Part shown: positions 11,055 to 40,790 of the stretch, in pieces
Layout of the letters: each line of letters opens with the position of its first letter
How positions within the stretch are numbered: the stretch's first letter is position 1
Assembly: GCA_037954235.1 (NCBI GenBank)
Contig: JBBMOA010000016.1
Span: forward strand, 26,689,883 to 26,753,882
Direction of reading: 5' to 3'
Length of the DNA: 64,000 nucleotides
From: Aulostomus chinensis
Taxonomy: Eukaryota; Chordata; Actinopteri; Syngnathiformes; Aulostomidae
Made by a program: the position numbers and the translations under genes
Notes under the pieces: generated by a model
The model's database searches: none
Told to the model about the DNA's origin: nothing
What the model saw: the letters and a program-made list of their open reading frames with translations, nothing else

Positions 11055-12977
11055 TTTATTGTCATAGAGAATGACAATGGGAAACAGTGCTAATGTTCTC
11101 TATTGCCAAACAAAGAAAAGGCAGTGGAGTGGGTGCGTCTGCTCGTTCAGGATGTCCCTCCCTGTCCCTGCGGCTTCATCAGCAAACGAATGTGAACATA
11201 GAAAAACAATGAGACGAGACTTCGCTCCAAAGTCAGAAGCGACTGGTCAGATGAGGGCTGTGGCACAGTAGAAAGCAGACAGCGAGCGCGTGGTCGAGTG
11301 ATGTTCATACATTCACAGCAAGGCAACGTTTCCACCATTTGCTTGAGAGGGCATGGGGGGGGGGGGGTGAGTAAAAGCAGACAGTGTTCTGTTTAGTTTG
11401 TTTTTTGCTAATCCAGTCTCTCTCTCTCTCTCTCTCTCACCCCCGAGCCACACTGAGACAGTTTCAGCTTCTGTCCACTATTTTTCTCCAAAATAATGAT
11501 TTTAACTGAACGGACGAGTTTGGTGCACAATCACAGGGTGGCTCAGTGGCAGCGCTGGCCGATGCTCACGCTGGTTAGAGGGCTACTTCCAAGTTTGCAT
11601 CATACATCACAACAAGTGTGCTTTCATTCCATCCAGTTATTGGCATCCTGAAAGCAACACACCTTCTTCATGTGAAAGCCTCTTATCATCCATCGTCCCC
11701 GGACAGAGGAGAAGATGGAAACCCTTCTCTAGGGAGCTGACACCCACACTTGTTAGCTTAGCACAATGAATGATGAGCATCCAGCAGTAATCCTCCTCAT
11801 CCATCGTACCAAGTCAATTATTCCTAAGAGAACTTGATACTTAACCCTTGCTCTGCTGACGCAGGCAAAGACTGTTTGGGAGAAAAGAACATTTGATGAC
11901 TTTTGAAGGAGCTAGGCTAACACTCCCCACCCACTACCAGTCATTGTGCTAAGCTAGCTCCCCTGGGTCTCAGCTCCCCACGGAAGGGCCTCTATCTTCT
12001 TGTCTGGCTCTGGAGACGATGGAAAATGAGTGTTTCTCAAAAGTTGGTGTGTTCCTTTAAATTACTTGTGAGTAATATGAGTCGTTAATTAAAAAATGGG
12101 AAGAAAATGTCATGGGTGGACTGAAAGCACTCACTTCCCGACAATTGAAGCCCATCTCATGCATTGGGAAGAAAAAAGCAAAAAATGTTTGTGGAGCTCT
12201 CGTGACTGGACTTCAGGCCTGAGTAATGGGTGTCAACACTGACAGTTTGGGAGTTTAGCCCCAGGAAAGCACAGAAACCACAGGGGGCCACTCGGCACGG
12301 TCAATAAGGACCGGACCTCGCGGCGGCTGCACAGGGCGCTGCAGTAAAAGCTTGTTGAAATCGATTGACGCTCAGACATCCAGACAGTTCCCCTCACAGC
12401 GGAGGAGCACGTGGGCTGACAGCTCCGGGACATCCAAGGTGTGAAATACAGCTATGTACAGTGCAAGAACGGAAGGTCATTGTCATGAAGTTAACACCTG
12501 AGGGCCGCCGCCTCCCGTTTGTTTTCAGGCATTTAGCATTTGTAGGCATTCGTCTTTGGATCTTTAAGCATGTACATGTTCAAGCCAGTAAGTCCACAAG
12601 GTGTTAGGCCTTTTTCACAGAGCTGAAAAATATCAGGCAAGTTGGCAATCTTCCCAGGCGCGATGATGTCGTGAACCGATGGAATGATTAAGAGGTACAA
12701 GAAAATGTAGAAATTACTTCATCAGATATACCTGATAATATTTTGGGATAAGTGATATGAGTCCATGCACCAACTCTGATAACGTTTGAGTGGAACAGAC
12801 TGCAGATGAAGGAATGATGAAGCACGATCTCTCCTCTCAGCTGAAACGTTCCTGATCAGAGAACGTTCCGAACACCCAGGAGGCTGCGTGATGGGGCGGG
12901 GCGCCAGACGCTCCCGACGCTGCTATGCCTCGGTCCCTGTGTGGGTACCAGCGACTGCATGATAACAGGTCGTGGAA
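11055..12977 (-). other. probable slc35f3 3' UTR
   Basis: About 1.9 kb lies between the slc35f3 stop codon (12978-12980) and minus-sense AATAAA signals near 11055-11060. It contains no recognisable gene on either strand. It holds a (TC)n tract at 11417-11438, a G run at 11356-11366, and otherwise unique sequence. Its position directly downstream of slc35f3, without another gene, makes a long 3' UTR the simplest reading. The exact 3' end is inferred. Confidence 0.45.
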
Positions 12978-32207
<19,230 letters not shown>

Positions 32208-32700
32208 GGTGGTGCTGAGCTCGGAGGGGCTGAGCCCGGAGCCGCCGCGACTACATCCCTGAAGCTGCTGGGGGGCAGACACCAGACCTCCGGGACCCTG
32301 GATGCGTCTACAGCCGCGCTCCTGCACTCGGTCCCCGCGCGTCCATCCAACTCCCTGTTGATGATCTCCTCTTCTTCTTTTTCTTGTCCTTCCACCGTCA
32401 CCTCCCCCCACCCCCTCTCCTCCTCCTCCTCCTCTGCTTGCCTTCCCTCCCCAAATCTGCGCGTATCCAGTGCGTCCTGGCTGGTCTCTCCTCACGTACA
32501 GGCATTTGCTGCAATTCGCCGGCGTCACACGTCCAGCCCCCTCCCGGCCCGGAGATGTATTCCCTGACCCTCCGTGGGGCGGTGATCGGGGGGTTTCTCA
32601 GACAGAATCAAGCCAAGTCCTGTTTATTTGATCAGGGTGGCACTTGGGATCGATACAGTTTAACTGATCAAATGTAGAATTCTGGCACGTGAGAGTCGAA
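32208..32700 (-). promoter_or_regulatory. slc35f3 5' UTR and CpG-rich promoter region
   Basis: Immediately upstream of the slc35f3 start codon (minus sense) the DNA is GC-rich with many CpG pairs. It contains a purine-rich GGAGGAGGAGG block (complement of 32416-32435). No TATA box is evident. The promoter is inferred from position and composition only. Open frames across it on both strands are composition artefacts. Confidence 0.45.
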
Positions 32701-34260
32701 GAGCTTTATTGTCACATGTCTCTGTGTGTTGAACTGCATTTTGTTGTACCGGTAAACAAACAAGCAATGAGATTCTGTGCCTGTGAATAAAGACTCATAT
32801 CTATTATATGTGATGTATCAGTCACACCCTCAAACAAGCATCGTCATCACTAACCTGCTCTACTTCCACTTTCAATAAGAGATAAAAGTCTAACTTGTGA
32901 TCCCTGAGCATGAAGTTGGACGCAGTCATGAGTCGTAAGAATATTGACCTCAGAACATAATTCGGGAAATGACTTTGTCAAAAATGAAGTATTGATTGGT
33001 TTGTGTTTGTCTGTAATTGGGGTGGGATGTTGTGAGGCTGGAGCCTGATTCGCTACAGGTGAGTTCTTAGTAGCAGGTGTTCAGGATCCCGTCAGCGACA
33101 TTGAGATCTGAAATCCACCTGATTGTCCGATCATTGCTTGACGTTTCTCATCACGTCTCGTCCTCGGAGCTGAGAAGAGGGAACCTTTTCAGGCTCGCCT
33201 CTAAGCCCAGTGGCACTGGTGACTGTTGGATCTACCAGCATCAGAATGCTTGCTGACGAGCTTCTGACACCTGCAGTGGTGATGCAGAGCTGCGACCTGA
33301 GAGTGGTAGCAGCTGGTCAGCTGAGACTGCGTTTGACCTCTGAGGAACAGCTTCATTATGGTCTCTCACGCGTGCTTTCCTGCTGAGATGCTGTTATTCA
33401 CCCAAGCAGAGCAGGCTGCTGTCACTGCTGCAGATTGGATGCTAGTATTGATCGGACGACACCTCCACTGTCCCCACGACCCGCTTCAGTGTCGTTAGAG
33501 TCATACATGTGCGTGTCTGCAGTGGCCCAGCATGGTTGGGGGAAAGCCGCTGAGTGTGAGCACGCCTAGAGGAAACTGCACTGAATAATTCACCACTAAG
33601 ACTCCGAACTCGCTCCTGGTACAATCTCCTGCCCTGCCAAACTAGGACAAGCAGCTCTAAAAAGGCTCTGCAGACCCACTCTGACGTCCCTCAGCAACCA
33701 GCAGGTCCTCTCTGCTTCCTCCCCTCCTGCGTCCCCATCAGAGGACGGGGGCATCCAGGAGGAAATAGCTTGTTGAGTGAACACCAACTGGCTCTGCAGG
33801 TGCCACCTCTCTCAGGTATTTGTCAGTGTTTGGTAACTTAGCACGTTAAGACTCCAACAGTGAGCGAGTTATTATTGACTCAGATACAGACAGGTGGGGA
33901 TGGAGGCTGAGATCATTGAGGGTTCCAATCAGTGACTCTGAGACTTTTATCTGTGAACATGAAGGAGGATCAGACTTGTCTGAGATGCCACATGAAAACT
34001 CAGACAGACAGACAGACAGACAGTCTGTCTGTCTGTGTCTCTGTCACGCATTCACGTACTGTAGAGGGGGAAGTGTGTAAGAGCAGAAAGAAACGCTGAA
34101 AAACCCCACAATCATTGAAGTTCCTGCCTGATTCAATCCTTGTTTCGACCCAGAAGAGAAGCAGAGGCGGATGGGAGGCGGTTAGCCTGCTACGCATGCT
34201 GGAATGTTCCAGTGTAAAATTTTTAAAATATTTATTCCTGTTGAATAATGAGGAAAAAAA
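32700..34260. other. unique intergenic sequence upstream of slc35f3
   Basis: No gene was recognised. At 32690-32810 a stretch beginning GAGCTTTATTGTCACATG and continuing through AATGAGATTCTGTGCC resembles the tails of common fish retroelement fragments, but it is too short to classify. A CAGA/TCTG inverted repeat sits at 34001-34036. Confidence 0.5.
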
Positions 34261-34265
34261 ATAAG

Positions 34266-35243
34266 CAAGAGGAACCAGCAATAAGGAACCAGCAATGAGG
34301 AACCAGCAACAGGAACCAGCAATGAGGAACCAGCAACAAGAACCAGCAACAGTAACCAGCAATGAGGAACCAGCAACAGGAATCAGCAATGAGGAACCAG
34401 CAACAGGAACCAGCAATGAGGAACCAGCAACAGTAACCAGCAACAGGAACCAGCAATGAGGAACCAGCAATGAGGCCCCAGCAACAGTAACCAGCAACAG
34501 GAACCAGCAACAGTAACCAGCAATGAGGAACCAGCAACAGTAACCAGCAATGACAAACCAGCAACAGGAACCAGCAATGAGGAACCAGCAACAGGAACCA
34601 GCAACAGTAACCAGCAATGAGGAACCAGCAACAGGAACCAGCAATGAGGAACCAGCAACAGGAACCAGCAATGAGGAACCAGCAACAGGAACCAGCAACA
34701 GTAACCAGCAATGAGGAACCAGCAACAGGAACCAGCAACAGGAACCAGCAACAGGAACCAGCAACAGGAACCAGCAACAGGAACCAGCAACAGTAACCAG
34801 CAATGACGAACCAGCAATGACGAACCAGCAATGAGGAAGCAGCAACAGGAACCAGCAATGAGGAACCAGCAACAGGAACCAGCAATGAGGAACCAGCAAT
34901 GAGGAACCAGCAACAGGAACCAGCAATGAGGAACCAGCAACAGTTACCAGCAATGAGGAACCAGCAACAGGAACCAGCAACAGTAACCAGCAATGAGGAA
35001 CCAGCAACAGTAACCAGCAATGAGGAACCAGCAACAGGAACCAGCAACAGTAACCAGCAATGGGGAACCAGCAACAGGAACCAGCAATGAGGAACCAGCA
35101 ACAGTTACCAGCAATGAGGAACCAGCAACAGGAACCAGCAACAGTAACCAGCAATGGGGAACCAGCAACAGGAACCAGCAATGAGGAACCAGCAACAGTT
35201 ACCAGCAATGAGGAACCAGCAACAGGAACCAGCAACAGTAACA
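34266..35243 (+). repeat. minisatellite of 13/14-bp units (GGAACCAGCAACA / GGAACCAGCAATGA)
   Basis: About 70 units alternate irregularly between a 13-mer ending CAACA and a 14-mer ending CAATGA, with TAACCAGCAATG and ACGAACC variants. One pair sums to 27 bp. Several frames on both strands therefore stay open for hundreds of codons, without being genes. The array abuts the 5' side of the LINE fragment at about 35245. Confidence 0.96.
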
Positions 35244-35244
35244 A

Positions 35245-37170
35245 CCCACTCACACTTTTAATCACATCCTTGATTTAGTGCTCACTTATGGAATATGGAT
35301 AGAAGCTGACCTCATGACCTCCCTAACAGACAAGAATAAGAACCACCCCAGGTTCCTCTTCAGCACCGTGGGCAGGCTCACCAAGAACCATAGTGCTGTT
35401 GAGCCATGCATCCCCCAACTCTCAGCAGTCACAACTTCCTTTCTTTCTTTACTGAAAAGATTGTGAATATTAGAACAAAGATTGCCAGTAATGGAGGACA
35501 GACTACAGTCCCCATAGAAGCACCTCCCAGACTTGGTGCTCACTTGGACAGCTTCTCCCCCATCGACCTGTCAGACTTAACTTCTGCAGTCGGTTCCTCC
35601 AAGTCAGCCACTTGTCTGCTGGATCCCATCCCAACAAGCCTCCTTAAGGATGCCTTCCCTCTAGTCAGCACTTCTATATTAAATCAAATTAATCTTTCCT
35701 TAGTCACAGGTTATGAGCCACAGGCCTTTAAGGTGGCTGTCATCAACCCTTTACTTAAAAACCTTCTCTTGACCCAGATGTGTTAGCCAACTATAGGCCA
35801 ATATCCAACCTCCCCTACATCTCCAAGATCCTTGAGAAGGTTGTCCTGGAGCAGCTACATGAACATCTGCACAGCAACGAGCTCTTTGAAGCCTTCCAGT
35901 CTGGATTCAGGGACACCATAGCACTGAACCAGCACTGGTCAGAGTCTCTACTGATCTTCTTATAGCTTCAGACAGAGGTCTCGTCTCTGTCCTTTTGGAC
36001 CTCAGTGCTGCATTTGACACCATCGACCACAGCATCCTGCTACAGAGACTAGACCATGACATTGGGATTAAAGGAACTGCCCTAAAATGGGTTAAATCCT
36101 ACTTATCAGATAGGTTTCAGTTTAATGTTAATAATGACCATTCAGAGTATAGCAGAGTTACATATGGTGGACCACAGGGTTCAGTTCTAGGACCGATTCT
36201 CTTCACTCTTTACATGCTCCCATTAGGTGACATAATCCAGAAGCACTCGATCAACTTCCACTGTTATGCAGATGACACACAACTCTACTGGTCGATGGAG
36301 CCAGACGACACAAGCCAGTTTACTAATCTGCTAGACTGCCTGAAAGACATTAAATCCTGGATGTCCTCTAACTTCTTAATGCTCAATTCAGATCAAACTG
36401 AGGTCATCATGTTTGGACCTGAACCCCTCAGGGACACCTCTCTAACCAGATCACTACTCTAGATGGCATCACCCTGACCCTGAGGACAACTGCAAGGAAC
36501 GTTGGGGTCATTTTTGACCAGGACCTTTCCTTCAGCTCCCACATAAAGCATGTGACTAGGACCGCCTTCTTCCACCTGCAGTATCGCTAAGATTAGGAAT
36601 ATCCTTTCCCAGAGTGATGCTGAGAAACTGGTGCATGCATTTATCACTTCTAGGCTGGACCACTGCAACTCTCTCCTGTCAGGATGTCCCAACAACTCTC
36701 TAAAGAGTCTCCAGCTGGTCCAGAACGCTGCAGCGAGGGTTCTGACAGGAGTTAAGAATAGAGAACACATCTCTCCACTTTAGCTTCTCTCCACTGGCTT
36801 CCTGTAGGATCTAGAATCCACTTCAAAATCCTTCTGCTGACTTATAAGGCTCTCAATGATGAAGCTCCATCCTCTCTGAAAGAACTCATTAGTCCCTCCT
36901 GTCCCACCAGAGCACTCCGCTCCCAGAATGCAGGTCTGTTAGTGACTCCCAGTATCTCTAAACCAGACTGGGAGGTAGAGCCTTCAGGTACCGGTTCCTC
37001 TACTATGGAACCAGCATCTCTCCATGGGTCAGAGAGGCAGACACTCTGACTACTTTTAAGTCCAGGCTCAAGACCTTCCTTTATGACAGAGCCTTCAGTC
37101 AGGACTGGTTCAGGTAGCTCTGAACCATTGATAGCTATGCTGCTACAGGCTTAGACTGCTGGGGGACACA
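35245..37170 (+). mobile_element. degenerate non-LTR retrotransposon (L2/CR1/Rex-type LINE), reverse transcriptase region
   Basis: A 5'-truncated LINE lies on the plus strand. Open segments follow in order across several frames. 35406-35786 holds the region preceding the reverse transcriptase, with LDPIPTSLLKDAFP. 35780-35965 has ANYRPISNLPYISKILEKVV. 35995-36462 has DLSAAFDTIDHSILL, GGPQGSVLGPILFTLYM and CYADDTQLY, the catalytic palm motif. 36470-37100 contains LQLVQNAAARVLTG and related thumb/C-terminal sequence in broken frames. Stops and frame changes near 35783, 35965, 36462, 36590 and 36781 show that it is inactive. The endonuclease domain is missing apart from a short tail. DLSAAFDT, the AAARVLTG region and the 3' UTR wording are typical of teleost L2/Rex1/Maui-like elements; the exact clade is not settled. 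Confidence 0.9.
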
Positions 37171-37423
37171 TCAGGTTACATGGAGCCCTTCCCTCCTCTC
37201 CTCTCCTCTCCTCTCCTCTCCTCTCCTCTCCCCCTCTCTCCTCCTCTCCTCCCTGCACATTTTTGGAACTGTCACTACCACTACTTGTTGCACTTTGTAG
37301 CTTGGCCTTGGTGTCTCGCAGTCTCTCTGTGTTTCCACAGATCCACCAGAGCCCCAACCGCCACCTGCATCGCCCCCCCCCCCTTTTATTCCCTACTATT
37401 ACACCGGCCTGCGCTCCCCTCCC
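37171..37423 (+). mobile_element. LINE 3' UTR, proximal part
   Basis: This sequence immediately follows the decayed ORF2 and carries a CTCTCCTCTC tract (37194-37240), then unique sequence leading into the 61-bp array. It is assigned to the LINE because the matching distal 3' UTR resumes after the array at 39557. Confidence 0.65.
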
Positions 37424-39556
37424 ATGAACCAGTCTACCATCCAGCCCCCCATCAAGCTGGCTTGCTCTCCCTGCCTCCCCTCCCATGAACCAGTCTACCA
37501 TCCAGTCCCCCATCAAGCTGGCTTGCTCTCCCTGCCTCCCCTCCCATGAACCAGTCTACCATCCAGTCCCCCATCAAGCTGGCTTGCTCTCCCTGCCTCC
37601 CCTCCCATGAACCAGTCTACCATCCAGTCCCCCATCAAGCTGGCTTGCTCTCCCTGCCTCCCCTCCCATTAACCAGTCTACCATCCAGTCCCCCATCAAG
37701 CTGGCTTGCTCTCCCTGCCTCCCCTCCCATTAACCAGTCTACCATCCAGTCCCCCATCAAGCTGGCTTGCTCTCTCTGCCTCCCCTCCCATGAACCAGTC
37801 TACCATCCAGTCCCCCATCAAGCTGGCTTGCTCTCCCTGCCTCCCCTCCCATGAACCAGTCTACCATCCAGTCCCCCATAGAGCTGGCTTGTTCTCCCTG
37901 CCTCCCCTTCCATGAACCAGTCTACCATCCAGTCCCCCATCAAGCTGGCTTGCTCTCCCTGCCTCCCCTTCCATGAACCAGTCTACCATCCAGTCCCCCA
38001 TCAAGCTGGCTTGTTCACCCTGCCTCCCCTTCCATGAACCAGTCTACCATCCAGTCCCCCATCAAGCTGGCTTGCTCTCCCTGCCTCCCCTCCCATGAAC
38101 CAGTCTACCATCCAGTCCCCCATAGAGCTGGCTTGCTCTCCCTGCCTCCCCTCCCATGAACCAGTCTACCATCCAGTCCCCCATCAAGCTGGCTTGTTCT
38201 CCCTGCCTCCCCTTCCATGAACCAGTCTACCATCCAGTCCCCCATCAAGCTGGCTTGCTCTCCCTGCCTCCCCTCCCATGAACCAGTCTACCATCCAGTC
38301 CCCCATCAAGCTGGCTTGTTCTCCCTGCCTCCCCTTCCATGAACCAGTCTACCATCCAGTCCCCCATCAAGCTGGCTTGCACTCCCTGCCTCCCCTCCCA
38401 TGAACCAGTCTACCATCCAGTCCCCCATCAAGCTGGCTTGCTCTCCCTGCCTCCCCTCCCATGAACCAGTCTACCATCCAGTCCCCCATCAAGCTGGCTT
38501 GCTCTCCCTGCCTCCCCTCCCATGAACCAGTCTACCATCCAGTCCCCCATCAAGCTGGCTTGCTCTCCCTGCCTCCCCTCCCATGAACCAGTCTACCATC
38601 CAGTCCCCCATCAAGCTGGCTTGCTCTCCCTGCCTCCCCTCCCATGAACCAGTCTACCATCCAGTCCCCCATCAAGCTGGCTTGCTCTCCCTGCCTCCCC
38701 TCCCATGAACCAGTCTACCATCCAGTCCCCCATCAAGCTGGCTTGCTCTCCCTGCCTCCCCTCCCATGAACCAGTCTACCATCCAGTCCCCCATCAAGCT
38801 GGCTTGCTCTCCCTGCCTCCCCTCCCATGAACCAGTCTACCATCCAGTCCCCCATCAAGCTGGCTTGCTCTCCCTGCCTCCCCTTCCATGAACCAGTCTA
38901 CCATCCAGTCCCCCATCAAGCTGGCTTGCTCTCCCTGCCTCCCCTTCCATGAACCAGTCTACCATCCAGTCCCCCATCAAGCTGGCTTGTTCTCCCTGCC
39001 TCCCCTTCCATGAACCAGTCTACCACCCAGTCCCCCATCAAGCTGGCTTGCCATCCCTGCCTCCCCTTCCATGAACCAGTCTACCACCCAGTCCCCCATC
39101 AAGCTGGCTTGCCATCCCTGCCTCCCCTCCCATGAACCAGTCTACCATCCAGTCCCCCATCAAGCTGGCTTGTTCTCCCTGCCTCCCCTTCCGTGAACCA
39201 GTCTACCATCCAGTCCCCCATCAAGCTGGCTTGCTCTCCCTGCCTCCCCTCCCGTGAACCAGTCTACCATCCAGTCCCCCATCAAGCTGGCTTGCTCTCC
39301 CTGCCTCCCCTCCCGTGAACCAGTCTACCATCCAGTCCCCCATCAAGCTGGCTTGCTCTCCCTGCCTCCCCTTCCGTGAACCAGTCTACCATCCAGTCCC
39401 CCATCAAGCTGGCTTGCTCTCCCTGCCTCCCCTTCCGTGAACCAGTCTACCATCCAGTCCCCCATCAAGCTGGCTTGCTCTCCCTGCCTCCCCTTCCGTG
39501 AACCAGTCTACCATCCAGTCCCCCATCAAGCTGGCTTGCTCTCCCTGCCTCCCCTT
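37424..39556 (+). repeat. 61-bp minisatellite, ~35 copies, inside the LINE 3' UTR
   Basis: The tandem period is exactly 61 bp: each unit shifts one base per 60-column line. Units begin ATGAACCAGTCTACCATCCA, pass through GTCCCCCATCAAGCTGGCTT, and end CTCTCCCTGCCTCCCCTCCC. Variants include CATAGAGCTGG, TTCCATGAAC, CCGTGAACC and CCACCCAGTC. Neighbouring units share variants (for example consecutive CCGTGAACC units from about 39190 to 39530), showing local homogenisation. Since 61 is not a multiple of 3, no continuous reading frame exists. Confidence 0.97.
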
Positions 39557-39945
39557 CCAGAAGCTTCCTTCTTCAACTGTTATTAACATTTCCATGTTTC
39601 CTCCATTCTGTGTTATAAACTGTTTTCTTGTCTGTACCAACATCTCCTGCACGTCTGTCCCTCCTGGTGAGGGATCCTCCTCCCCTCCTCACCCTCAGGT
39701 TTCTCCCATTTTTCCCAGTTAAAGGTTTTCTATGGAGTTTCTCCTCAGTCGATGTGAGGCTCTGAGGGCAGAGGATGTTGTTATGATGCCATGAAGCCTG
39801 GAGACAAACTGGTGGGGAAAACAGGCTACAAAGAAAACTGCCTTGCCTAATGGATGAGACATCCCATCCTGGGTCCACGATCGTCCCAGAACTCGTTGTT
39901 TCACCAACTGTTGGACCACCGTCCTCTAGGAATGTGAACGAAGCA
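39557..39945 (+). mobile_element. LINE 3' UTR, distal part
   Basis: After the array the sequence runs through CCTCACCCTCAGGTTTCTCC, AGTTAAAGGTTTTCTATGGA and GATGTGAGGCTCTGAGGGCA. This wording is characteristic of the 3' tails of teleost L2/Rex-like LINEs. The precise end of the element is unclear. Confidence 0.65.
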
Positions 39946-40349
39946 GCTTCAACTCTTTGACATTTCCAGATCCATTAAAGTGATTAGACTTAATCAGCTT
40001 CTGCAAAATGAGCTGAGATGACGAGGCTCTTTACACAGAGAACGGATCCATTCAGTGATAAGGCTATGAATATTAATGTTGCACTTATTAATATAATGCA
40101 AAAATATTGCAAAAAAATCATTTTTAAGTAAGCTATAGACAGATTGTCAGTTTTGTGTGCTTTTTCAGTCTTCTGTGTCTAACCCTTGACCCTTGGTTGC
40201 TCAGGTAGCGGCACTGCTAACACGGACTGAGGGTTCATTACAGGACTGACAGCGACTTGCTGTCAATGCCTCTCACTCAATAACTCCCAGGGCTCCAAGT
40301 CCAAAATAACACCTCATTTCAGGTCTGAGTGGGCCTGGGTGGGTCACCC

Positions 40350-40365
40350 GGGGGGGGGGGGGGGG
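40350..40365 (+). repeat. G homopolymer
   Basis: A run of about 16 G. A similar G run lies at 43597-43609, another at about 45238-45250 (broken by one A in the lead-in), and one at 62103-62113. Confidence 0.9.
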
Positions 40366-40667
40366 CGCCAAAACACTCTTCACATCTCAGTTCAGAACTT
40401 CTTCATGGGGGGGCCACACATGCATTGATCGTTCTACAGGTGAAACCTGAGGGATTCTGTGATTTCGAGCTAACACCAGCACAAATCATTCATGCTGGCT
40501 AAGAGAATTTCCCCATGGAGGACACAGATGGGTGACGAATGCTCAGACAACCTGGGAACGAGCAGATGCTCTCACGCAGGTGTGCTGAATGGTGCTATTC
40601 AACCATCCAATCAGGCTCTATGGCATGAATACAAATGCTAAGCAGCTGATCTCACTTCTGCTTCCAA

Positions 40668-40790
40668 ATGGCAAGAAAAGATGGAAGAAGTGACTTTGAA
40701 AGCGGGTTGATTATGTGAGCACGGATGTCAGGACAAAGGTGCTGGACTGGTTCTGGAACTGTGGCAAAGACTCAGTGACAAAGGTCAAAC
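40668..40790 (+). pseudogene. Tc1/mariner-like transposase fossil (N-terminal fragment)
   Basis: The frame from ATG at 40668 reads MARKDGRSDFESGLIM, then a stop, then ARMSGQRCW. This parallels the start of teleost Tc1-like transposases, whose N-terminal helix-turn-helix begins with a short basic stretch, then a DFERGLIV-like segment and an ARM-like motif. The in-frame stop and loss of similarity soon after show an old, dead copy. Upstream text (from about 40575) may belong to the same element. Terminal inverted repeats were not identified. Confidence 0.45.

Noticed and set aside
10801..12977. Search for coa6 between the receptor and slc35f3, as in human synteny.
   Set aside because: No twin Cys-motif small protein was seen on either strand in this interval.
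34000..35278. 421-codon frame reading VPVAGSSLLV repeats.
   Set aside because: Minisatellite with a 13+14-bp unit pair lacks stops in several frames on both strands; no start context or non-repeat domain.
37424..39556. CRISPR-like or coding repeat at the 61-bp array.
   Set aside because: No spacers; the 61-bp period breaks the reading frame every unit; flanked by LINE sequence.
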